Source: Leptodontidium sp. MPI-SDFR-AT-0119
Taxonomy: Eukaryota > Ascomycota > Leotiomycetes > Helotiales > Leptodontidiaceae
Assembly (NCBI GenBank): GCA_020726505.1
Contig: JAHLEZ010000002.1
Span: 2,728,001 to 2,792,000 of the forward strand
DNA: 64,000 bases
Reading direction: 5' to 3'
The translations under genes and the position numbers were made by a program. Of this stretch, positions 27,051 through 37,656 are shown piece after piece (the stretch's first letter is position 1; each line of letters starts with the position of its first letter). The notes under the pieces are model-generated. The model was not told the DNA's origin. It saw only the letters and a program-made list of their open reading frames with translations, and made no database searches.

Positions 27051-27890
27051 ATGGGTCGTGTCTCCGCCGCTAAGTTAGCCGCCCACGCCTCTCGGCGCTC
27101 TAACCTCGCCGCTACTTACGTAATAAAGAAGGTACGTTTCCCTTATATTTTATTAATTTGAGATTAGTTTCGACGTTGTCTAAGTCAAAAAGTTAAGAAG
27201 TTAAGTAGGTTAAAGTATACTAACTAGCTATAATAGTCTGCCGCCGCTCCTCGCCGCCGCACCCCCTCTCCTGCGCCCCCTCTTGCCGCCCCTGCCACCC
27301 CCTCTCGCCGCCGCGCTAAGGCAGGTGCTAATAAGGAGGTCCCTTGCTCGGCATGCGTTAAAGCTGCCTTAAAAGGTAACCTCCCTATTAATATTTGTTA
27401 AAATGCCGCTGACTCGGCTCGGTGCCTTCGGTGCCACAGTTAAAATTATAGTTACGCCGGTCCTATTAGGCCTACTATTACAGTAGCTTTTGCCGCCTTT
27501 TTGGAGAAGAAGCGTGGTGCCTCGCGTACCCGCGTAAGTTTGACTTTAGTTCTTGTAGTTTTGAATTTGGCTAACTCTAAGTAGCAGTTAAAATCCTTCT
27601 AGGCCGCGGTCCGTAAGGCTCTTACTACTCCTAATATGTTTATTCCGTTTTTGTAATAACTTTAAAGAGACTGACTTTAGTTGTCTAGCCGCTGCCGCCC
27701 TCGCCCTCGTCGCTGCCCCTACTCCCGCCCCCCGCCTAATCCTCCCACTTATTCAGGTTAGTGCTAGTGCTGGTGCTGTTGGTGCTAGTGCTGCTGCTGC
27801 TGCTAATAGTACTAGTGGTGTGGCCGCCCGCCGCCGCCGTATTAAGGAGTTACTAGTAGAGTTAATAGACTTATTAGTAGTTTAGTTCGC
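27051..27890 (+). pseudogene. Spliced accessory gene of copia element B, antisense to pol, RIP-damaged
   Basis: GC-rich coding-like island in AT-rich DNA. Exon 1 (27051-27131) opens at ATG: MGRVSAAKLAAHASRRSN. Intron 27132-27236 has GTACGT, a perfect TACTAAC branch site and TAG. Exon 2 (27237-27533) is Ala/Arg/Pro-rich, then a Cys cluster CSACVKAAL, IC, RCLRCHS, resembling a small zinc-binding module. Introns follow at 27534-27602 (GTAAGT, CTAAC, TAG) and near 27655-27696. The last exon is Ala-rich and ends in a basic RRRRIKELL helix. Two exon 2 stops stand at likely Trp and Gln codons, so it is now broken. It lies between the 3' LTR and RNase H, transcribed away from the LTR. Function unknown; not a standard gag or pol part. 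Confidence 0.6.
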
Positions 27891-27899
27891 GACTTAATA

Positions 27900-30800
27900 G
27901 TGGCTTAGGAACGTGCCCCTTTAAAGTTATAGTTTGTTACCTTATAAGTAACTTGGGAATAGGCCCTTATGTACTTACTTTATATTAGTTTAATTATAGC
28001 TTTAACTAAAATGAAATTCTTGCCCTTTAATAACTTAAAAAGAACGTACTTAACGTGACTATGTCACCTTGAAAAATATAAAGGAAAATAAAAGAGTATA
28101 TTTTGTAATAAGGTGTAAGCTTTAATTAAGCTCTTTTACTAACGCCTTAGTATCTTGTAAGTTAAGTAATACGACAAAAGTCTTAAACTTTTAACGTGAG
28201 AGGTTTTTAGTAAAGCCATTAGCGTATATCTCACTTGTGGGTAAGTATATAACCTCGAAACTGCCTTTTTAGTACTTTTGGCGTAGTTATATATTCTAAA
28301 TATTAACGTGTCTAAGCTTAGTCGATATACGCTGATTCTCTTTAATTATAAGCCTAATCGTTTATTAGTTGTTACAAAAGATATTCTAGGGGCACCCCAC
28401 ATTAAGGTGTATTTCTTTAAAAAGCCTTTATAGTATTATAACCTCCTTTATAGTTTACTCCACCCCCAAAAGCTTAGCTTCTGTAGTCGAGGTAATAACT
28501 ATGTCTTATTTAGATACTTTCTATAGTATAGCACCCTCGAATAAAAGAATAACGAGCCCTTGTAAAGAACGCTTAGTTTCCAAATTATCTACGAAAGAGG
28601 TATTAGACGCTATTATAAGTTACGTTTCGCGCTATTAATAACTATAAACAATCCCTAAGAAGCGTGTATTAAACAAGTAACGTATTGTTTAATCAATAGC
28701 CTATAAGTACTTCTGGCTTAGGTTCGTTAAGAATTGCGATAACTGTGAAGCTATAAAAGCTACGTCTAGTTTAATTATAACAGCCGTGTATAAGACAAAT
28801 CCGACCTTTTCTTAGTACTCCTTAATTTATGCCTTCGTCGCTTTGCCCGTGTTTTTAACTAAGTCGTAATACGGCAGAGGGGTACTTGGGTAATTACTAT
28901 TTACTAAGCTGAATTTCCGGGCCACCTTCTTTATATACGTGTCGTGGATTAACGTGACTATTCTCGTATATCTGTCCCGTATAATTCGCACCCCTAGAAA
29001 CTACTTTACGTTACTTATTACAATTAGCTCGTAGGCTTTATTAAGGCCATTAATGATTTTAGCCGCTATAGTGAGGTTTGACTTATAATACAATACTTGT
29101 ATATTGTCTACGTAAAAGGCCACAAACACTATACGCTTGTTGTTTGTAAATATATAAGGCTCTTTTGTAAGTGGCTTTAGACTAAGGCTTTTAAGTGTAG
29201 CTGAGAAGTCGCTATATTATAGGGCTAGGGAGTCGCGTAGGCTATATAGGGCTTTATTGATCTTTACAACTATGCCGGGCTACTTAAAACCGTTAGGAAG
29301 GTAATAGTAGACAGGTACACTTCGTTCGTCTCGTTTTGTATTAACAAAAGCGTTTACGACGTCGTATTACTTAACTTCCAAATTAAATTAGGCTACTAGG
29401 GCCATCGTAATACGAAAAGACCTCGCCGCTAGTATAAAGGCGTACGTGGAGAATATAATAGCATCCTCTTGTAAGTCACCCTTAATAACAATACGCGATT
29501 TAGTGTATATAAGCTGTCTAGCTAAGTTAACTTTGTAAGTAAACACTTATTTTAGTAATATAAGCGTCGTTTTAGCGTTTGCCCTAGGCACAATATACTA
29601 GTATTTCCTAGCCTAAAGGTTCTTTATCTCCTTACGTGCGTCCTCTCAGAAGCGTTTTCCCTACAAGTACTAGTCTAGGTTCTACTAGTACTTTAGTACT
29701 ATTAAAAGCTTTGCCTAATGTAGTTATGTTATTTTAGAGCTTATAATTTCCTGTACTTTAATTGTTTCGCCACTAATTATAATTATAAAGATAATATATA
29801 TAATTTTATAGTCTTTATTATCTTCTCGCGTTACGTTTTTATTTTAAAACGTCGTAGTAAAGGATGCGATTTACGTATAGTTCTTGTCTTTTTAGTTTAT
29901 AAACTCGGCGCTTAAGAGTTCTCTTGTCGTGAAGGAGTATACTCCCGGCTTAATCTTTAACTATTTATTTAATTATATTATTTCTCTAACTCGCCTTTTC
30001 CGCTGAGCTCGAGTGACAAAGTGCAGTTGACTTTAGTTAAGTGCCTATAACATTTCGTTTAAGGTCTCTTAAGATATAGTTTCTTTTAATAAGAATTATA
30101 TTATTGTTTTTAATAGTGTATTTTTTAAGAGTAGTTATTATTCTTCCTTTAACTCGTCGTTATAATCCTCCTCAAACGAGGTGTTTTCGTACTATAGTGC
30201 ACTTCTTAGGCCTACACTAGTTACTTTAGTTTAGCGTAATAGTTGACTTTAGTTATCTTGTACTTTACTTTAAATTACAACTTAAGGTATTAATTTGCGC
30301 GCACCCTTAATCTGGCGTAGTAGTTTCACACGTGGGGCACCCTTCCTAAGCTTGATATATTCGTTTCGTTGTGTCTGGCTTCGAGTCTGTCTTAGTATAC
30401 TTAAGCTTTTTATTATTACTAGAACTTTTATATTGTCCTTATTAAACTTTATATTGTCCCTTAACGTGTTAATTCGTGAATTTAACAGTATTATCTTATT
30501 TTAGTACTCTCGTGGAATAAGTAATCCCGCCTTAATAATTACGTACAAGACTACCTTCGTAGAAACTTCGTCGACTTTTATTAGGTTAAATAGTAGCTTA
30601 TTTAATTTAGTATTATTTTTCGCCTTTATATACTTGTCCCTTACGTGTTCGATGGCTAACTCGGCGTCCTAAGCGGCCTCAAGCTCCGTAAGTATATTAA
30701 CGACTTATTTAAGTATTAGTAGTAGTTAGCCGACTACTGCTTACTTACTATAGAACTGTGCCTTATTAAAATAACGTTTCGGGTACGTATTACACGCTTC

Positions 30801-33800
30801 AGTAGAGGTATCCAGATCCTGTATATATTAGTTATATAGTAGCTAACTAGGTAATTAACGTGCCCCCTTGGGTTAACTTTAAAGCCTCTCTTATTACGAA
30901 GAGCTTGTCGGTCTTTAATTATCGCGTAGGCTTTGGCGCCATACGTAAAAATGTTGCTCTAATTAAGTCTCAAATCGACTAATAACCTCTTTATTATACG
31001 TAAATCGTACTACCGAAAATATTGCCTAAACTATACCTTTAGTACTTCGTTTGGTGATTGTATAACTCTCTTGGCTAATGGCAATATATTATAAAGGTGT
31101 GCAGTTATTAAAACAACCTTCGGTTATAGCTTAAATAGTAAATTAGCGCTTATTATTATTTTCAAGGCCTTAGCAATTAGCTCCCTACTAGCTCTTTCTA
31201 TACCTCTATTTAGCTCATGTGTGTAAATAAGAGTAAGCTCTAGGTCAATGTTATTGTCTAACGCCTATTAGTCGTACTAGGTCTAGTATCTTGTGTTAAT
31301 TATAGACGTGTCGTTGTCGGACCTGACTTTGTATATAGCCAGACCGTATTAGCGTCTAGTCTATGCCTTAAATACTTCAAGTACTTCTATAATTAACTCG
31401 TTGGCTTTACTCGTGAGTGTAAATGCGAAAAGCTTTCTACTATATTCGTCCTTAATTAATAATAGCCAGCATGTGTCATTATAGCCTACAAGGTAATTAA
31501 ACAAGTCCTATACGACTTTAAAAAAAGGTTTTAGGGACTTATTATCTAATTCTTTGCGTAATAGTCGTTAATTTAAGTGTGTCGCAATATAGCTTTCGCA
31601 TTATATGCCAGTAATTCCATCGATTTGGACATTGCGGGCATACTTCACAAGAGCTTCTAAGGCCATTTTGCCGAGGTGACTAGCCCGTAAGTGCCACATC
31701 TGTACTATGTCGCTCTGGGGTCGTAAGAACCGGCGAGATAATTAAAAGGTATACTTTTTAAGAAGGTGTAGTCGTCTATTAATTATCGAGTATATTATTA
31801 TAATAGGAGATTTACGAGTCTTTATAAATGCACGCAGTTGTGAAAAGCGCGAGTAGTTATTAACTAGCTTATATTTAAATACTATAAGGTTCCACTTGCG
31901 CTATAAGTTTCTCACTATATAACTCTCTTTAGTATTACCTACACGTAAAAACGTATTAATACTATTATACTACACCCCCGACTATGTAAGGAGGCTTTCT
32001 AAGATAATATTAACATTAAACCCCTCTATAACAGCCACATTAAATAGTGTTAGGTCCTTAGTATACAGTCCGGTAAGTCTATGTATAACGTTTTTAAAGA
32101 TGCGTGTACCTCTTCTAATAATTAGTAAGTTTAAAGTGCCCGCGTCAACTGATTCTCTTGTAGTGCGTTTAAAGCTACTAAGGACTAGTTTATTAATACT
32201 GTTGACTAAGTGAGTTGCGCCGCAGTTATTAACTAAAGTACTGTCTAATAGAGGGTGGCGTTAGAACTTTATAGTACTATAGATATTAGCGTTAAGAGTG
32301 TCGTCTTAAATTATGTCGTTAAGAAGGTTTAAGTCAAGTATAATTGCGTTAATACTCCTTGTCCCTTCCCACGTAACTTTGCCTTTGTCTTTGTTTCTTG
32401 CAAGTATAGTAGTATTAGTTGTTTTAGCGTTAGTAGTAAGTTTAGAGGTGTTAGTACTATTGACTTTAGTAATTTTGGCTATTGTAACGTACTTCTAATC
32501 TTCTTTAGCTATGGCGGCCTTGAGTTCCTTAAAGTTTATAATCTTTAACTTCTTGTGAGTTATAGTTACCTTGTTAGTGTTTGGTATATACTTTATGCCT
32601 TTAGTAGTCGTTTTATTAATTATATAACGTAGTCTTTAATACTTAAGCGGCTTAAAGAAGTGCTTATTGTTTATGCCGTATAGGTATAAGTTACCTTGGC
32701 CGCGAGAGCGAGATCTGCTGGAGCTTGCGCCCGACGTATTATCGTTTATTCCTTTAAGGGTTAAGTATTGACTACTACCCCCTCCTTAACGCCTGGGCTT
32801 CCTAAACATAATATGCTCTTAGTCTATACTAGGGAGCACTTGAATATAATTGTTAAAAGTAAAACTATACTCTTTTTTAAGTTAATTGTCGCGTATAATT
32901 ATATTAAGGATAGGATTTGCCTAATTAAGGTATATATAAGCTCCCATAGCACGTAACTACTTCTTTAGAGCTATAGTACCCTTGACTTTAAGTATATCGT
33001 ACGCTTTAATATTCTTATAAGCCTTTAAGAAGTCCTTTATTTACTAGTTAACGTTGACTTTTTCTTTATGTGCCTCTTTTAAAACTTTGTCGTATTTCGT
33101 GACTACTGTTGTAAGGACTGACGATTCTAATAGTATTATATTACGCTAAAGTGTACTAACTAACGTTTATAAGCTTAAGTCGCTCTTACCGACTAGTTCC
33201 CTAATCGTAAAGTCTAAAAGTGAATCGTTTACTGTTTTAAAGAGTTAGTTATATAAAGCTATGTACTTATTGTTTTGGCTCGTTTATTTAGCAAGCGTGT
33301 ACTAGTACTCCTTGGCTTGTGCTACGTAGATCTATTATATCTTTGTAATCGTTAGGTATAGAGGTGGACTAGCTTCTTCTGGACTTGTCCCTCCTATTAG
33401 GGCATCTGTCGATATAGCTGGGGTAAGTGTAGCCCACGCGTTATCGGACGACTCAGGCGTTAAAGACAGTTGTGGGTTTACTACTTTTTAAGTTGTAACA
33501 TTAGCGTAATACTGGCTTAACTAAGTTTTTGTAACCTTTTATATAGTACTTTCAAGTGTTAGAGCCTTAAGTCGGTGGTTTGGGATATGGCTTGTCGCAG
33601 GAGCGCTGGGGTTTATTATATTTAGTGCACCTATAAAGCTAACATGGAATATTAAGCGCAAGTGCTATGTCGCCTAATCCTTTCGCGCCTTTAAATTGTA
33701 GTCCGCAAGTAACTTTAGAAGTGACATTATCGGTTTTAGGTATATAAATAATGATTTCGAAGAGGTTTTAGTGATTTAAGGGTTATTAACGGGCTTTTAA

Positions 33801-33900
33801 ATACTATTAGTACGTGTAAGAGGTAGTAGTAAGAAAGCCTTTATATGCCTCTATGGAGCCACGTCGGCGCGTGTATGCGACTAAGAAGCTTTAATAGCTT
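27900..33900 (-). pseudogene. Copia element B gag-pol remnant
   Basis: On the minus strand 29285-29090 reads KALYSLRDSLALYY, then KEPYIFTNNKR and VFVAFYVDNIQVL: the copia RT block with YVDD changed to YVDN. RNase H would be near 28.3-28.6 kb, integrase about 31-31.7 kb, gag toward 33.7 kb. Plus-strand open stretches at 30295, 32313 and 32768 are shadows without family resemblance. Confidence 0.78.
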
Positions 33901-33914
33901 ACGGGGCTTATAAC
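33901..33914 (-). other. Primer-binding site of B, half-tRNA type
   Basis: Minus-strand GTTATAAGCCCCGT, adjoining the 5' LTR. Identical over 14 bases to the C site at 14274-14287 although the LTRs differ, which fits constraint by a shared tRNA primer. Confidence 0.55.
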
Positions 33915-34111
33915 TGTCGTGTAAGAGCACGCCTAAAGGCTCCACAAAGGCGTATTTGACGTATTATTAAGGTATGCGCAGTATTGTAATTGATTGTTGT
34001 ATTTTCTATATATAGTCTATTCAAGCTCCCTGAATATGGAGGTCGCGGGCGCTTTGGCTATGGTGCCTTTGATTGGGCTCGCTTAGCCGGCCTACCATAA
34101 CCTGCACGACA
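33915..34111 (-). repeat. B 5' LTR (197 bp)
   Basis: TGTCGTGTAAGAG at the left, CCTGCACGACA at the right. Followed by the GTAAA target repeat at 34112-34116, after which element A sequence resumes. Confidence 0.9.
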
Positions 34112-37100
34112 GTAAAGTTTCCGGGAAGCTCCTTTTATACGAGCAATTTATTTAAGATATTATTAAGCCTGTAACTATTTCGAGTTAACGCCTTTTGTAC
34201 ACGAGGACTTCGGGATGACGCTATATAAAATATAAGCTTAGGGATAGCCGATAGTATTACTAGTGCCTTAGACTTTAAAGCTCTCTTTTTTATTATACTA
34301 CTAACAAGTGATGTTTTAAAAGATATTTTCAGTGTTATAGTAAATGTCGTTTTCGTGTTTATGTTAAAGACTTTAGACTTATTACGGGCTAAAATTTATT
34401 ACGGTGTTATTTTAGTCTTTGCTAGGCTGTCGACGTCTATAGTATTAACGAACTTAACTAGTTCTTTAATATCGCGGGGTACTTTTAGTTTACTATAAGT
34501 AAATTAAGACTTAATTTTCTCTTAGAGCTTATCTAAAGTCTTATACGGTTTTTGTTTAAGTGCTCCCTTTCGTTGCCTGGTCTCGACCGGAGCTATTATA
34601 GCTTTAGAATTAGTACTATTAGTGCCATACGCTAGCAAATTTTAAATCTATACTAATTAATATTTAGTGTAGTTCTATTAATTAATAATATCCGAGTTAA
34701 GGTCCCCCGTAGGTTCTTTAATAAGCTTAATATAACTTATAGTAAGAACAGTCGAAGATTGTGTTTCCTTATCCCCCTTCTCCTTAGTAAGCGCAGCTTC
34801 TTTTTTTATATTAAGGAGTTCTTTAACTACTTTGGCTTAACGTTTAGGGTTAAGGTCGTACGAGGTATTTAAGACTCGCGTTAAAATATAATGTCTTTTA
34901 GACCTTCCGTTTAAAGGAAACTAAACAGGGTATAACTTCTTCCCCTCTTGTTATAGGCTAATATAAATATAGTTAGTATCGTCGGCTTTGTAGATAATAT
35001 TAAGAGTAATTTATTTCTTGTAATTATAGTATTAGTTTATGTAACTATAATACTCTTAAGGTCTTATACTTAGTTAGTATTAATTTATACACCAGCGACA
35101 ACTATAATTATCCCTAGCGCGCTTGTTGTACCCCAAGGAACTCGAATTTGCTACACCGTAGTCGACGACAGCTTACTCTTAGGCTTTTTTAAAGAATATA
35201 AATATATTAACCTTAGCGGTGAAATTAGTATTAAAGGCTCTTTAAACTATTACTTCGAGAATCCTTATGTGTTTTAATCTTTTAGTAATAAAATCTAAAT
35301 CTCTTGTGTTAACCTTGCTTAAGTTCTTAATAACTTTCTTTAAAGTAAAAAAGAAATTAGGTATAAATAGCTCCTCGTCTTATTATTTTAGTACTTTAAA
35401 AATCTCGTCTTGTATAAAGTTGTCTCTATAGTTAGTAAAGTTAAACTAGTGCCGGGGTGTTAGTCTACTGTTACGAGGCGGAATAGTATAAGTCGTTAGC
35501 TAAGGTATAAAGCGCTTAGCGAATAGGTTAGTGCTATTAGTGTTGCCTTATACTCGGTCAGTAATGCCTTACTCTTTAATAATAGCGCTTAGCTCCTTCT
35601 CGGAGTTAAGGTGGGCCTTTATAGTAAAGTAGACCTTTTTAAATAGGTTTATGTTATTAATGTTTAAGGTTTTACTATTTTTAGAAGTAGCCCGTATAGC
35701 TTTAGTTTATAGATTCTAAGGAAGGGAGAAAATAAATTTTATAAAGGCTTGCTTATTAATAAGGTTGTTACGGTTAATATAGTTAATAGTAACCTCTTTA
35801 AATACTTAGAGGAAGTCGCGGCACTATTCGGGAGTAGGCTCGCCGTCTTCTATAAGAGTCTTAAAGTTATACTCAAGTCGGTTAAAATAACTATTAGTAT
35901 ATAGGCAACGCTCTGTATTATTACGCTGGTATTCCTAGATTACGGCATCTTTAAAGCTAGTATAACTACTCTCTTTAAAGCCTAAAAGCTTCCGAATGGT
36001 CTATATATGAGCTTAAGTAACGTACTTAGTAACTTATTCTTTCTTGACTTAATTACTAGTGACTATATACGCTGTAAAGTATCGATCGAGAATCCGGAAG
36101 TAGTTGCTAACATCGATTCTATTAAAAATAAGGGCATTTAGGGTTCCGGCGATAGGTATAGGCTGACTGAGATGGATTTTTAGGTTCTTTAAGTCGTTTA
36201 TAATAAAGGTAAGGCCGGAGTATTAGTGTGGCCCTATAAAATTAGTAAAATTAGAGCCACTAGTCCCTTGCTTTTCTTTCTTTCCCTTATTCTTTTTCTA
36301 AGAAGTCTCCGAGGTTTAAGAAGTGGTGTCCTTAAAGAGTGTAAAGGTGTTAAGGCTTGGCCTAGTAGTAATTCTAAGTCTAAATAAAGGAGTTACTCTT
36401 ATTAAAATAAAGCTAGGGGGCATTATAATATTACCGAACCCACTTATCCTAGGGTTACTATAGCCGTAGTCGATGTTTCCGTTATTCGACATCGTGCGTT
36501 ATTATAAAAAGGTCGTAGTAAAGTAAGTTAATAGTGTCGTCGATTAAAATATAAGAAAGTAACTAAAAATGCGGTATATTAATTACCAAAAAAATATAAA
36601 GGAAACCCCCTCCCCTAAAATAAAAAGTATATAGGCTCTCGCTTACCCTAAAGCGAAATAAATATTAATAACTCTTAGCGAAGGTTTAAGGCCGTACTCC
36701 TTAGTTAGCCCTTAGCGAACGCTAATAACTACTAAACTAAAACAAACACGCCCTAAAGCTTAGGGCTCGTATACAGAAATTATAAAAACAATAAAAGCAA
36801 ATATAATAAGAAAACAAAGTAAGGAGATTAACACTTAGCGTAAGCTACTTAGGCTTTAGACTAGCCTAGAAGTTCTATGTCTCGCTAAATACTCCGAAAT
36901 ATAAGCTCGTTAGTACTCCGCTTAAGCCTTTAATATATTAATTTTAATTCTGTTATAAAGTCTTGACTTTTCCTAGCGCTTAAAGAATACTAGTTACGTC
37001 TAAAAACACTAGAACCTTTGTTAAAAATAAAAGTTAATACGAAGTAGCTAGGTATTATGTCTTAAAACAATAGAATTAAAATAGTGGCCTAAAGGAAACA

Positions 37101-37371
37101 GATTTTCTAGTACTATAAGTACTCTTACTTTGTAGCTTTCCCTAGTTCCTTAGTAGTCTTTGTTCTTCTTAGGTTAAAGGTCTACATTTTTTATGTTCGT
37201 CGTTTTGCCTTAAGAGCTAAGAAATAACTAACTAAATAGCTCCCTTAGTTTAAACAATTGTCGTTTTTCCTGACTTTTCTTATATAAGTTAATATACAAA
37301 GGCCTTACTATTATACTTACTTAGTTCCTCCTCTAATAATAACTTACTCCCTACGTAGGTCACTAAATATA
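34112..37371 (-). pseudogene. Element A gag remnant and leader
   Basis: A minus-strand ATG at 36492-36490 opens a Gly/Asn-rich start (MSNNGNIDYGYSNPRISGF). About 36060-35800 has a gag-like helical region (LLGFKESSYTSFKDAVI, then RNNTERC). Leader 36493-37371 holds no coding sense. The reading is broken by stops at Gln/Trp codons. Confidence 0.6.
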
Positions 37372-37652
37372 TATGGGAGGGACAAACCCTAATTTATATA
37401 ATAAGAGGGTAACATATAACGAGCCACCGGAGGAGATTCTAGGCTTTATAAATAACAAATTAATTAAATCTAAAGATATTATATATCTAAAGAGTACAAA
37501 TCAGTAAAGGAGAGGAGGGAAAAGAGTTTTTATAAATAAAATATATTTAGTGTTATGTTCTTAACGTTTTATAATTAAGTATTAACTCCTTATATATACG
37601 AAGGACTAACCTAGTCATGTGACAAAAGAAATTAGCGGCTGTCCCCGCCACA
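37372..37652 (-). repeat. A 5' LTR (281 bp)
   Basis: Begins TATGGGAGGG (RIP form of TGTGGGAGGG) and ends CCGCCACA. Followed by TTAA (37653-37656), the direct repeat of 17686-17689. Element C resumes here. Confidence 0.88.
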
Positions 37653-37656
37653 TTAA

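Larger units (their letters stand above)
26622..34111 (-). mobile_element. B: complete-length minus-strand Ty1/copia retrotransposon (7.49 kb) nested in A
   Basis: Two 197 bp LTRs (26622-26818 and 33915-34111), each starting TGTCGTG; the right copy ends CACGACA. Perfect 5 bp TSD GTAAA at 26617-26621 and 34112-34116. The purine tract GGCGAGGGGGTG (minus strand, 26819-26830) abuts the 3' LTR and the primer-binding site GTTATAAGCCCCGT abuts the 5' LTR. This is the innermost and so the youngest insertion of the nest. A spliced antisense gene is at 27051-27880. Confidence 0.9.
17690..37652 (-). mobile_element. A: 12.5 kb minus-strand Ty3/gypsy-type retrotransposon nested in C and hosting B
   Basis: 281 bp LTRs at 17690-17970 and 37372-37652, with 4 bp direct repeat TTAA at 17686-17689 and 37653-37656. 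Without B (26622-34111 plus its TSD) the element is about 12.5 kb, long for a gypsy element. Minus-strand order from the right: 5' LTR, gag start (ATG at 36492), B insertion within the gag-pol part, reverse transcriptase near 24.2-24.6 kb, integrase toward 22 kb, internal purine tract at 21443-21453, an unrecognised 3' module of about 3.4 kb, purine tract at 17974-17990, 3' LTR. Heavily RIPed. Confidence 0.82.
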
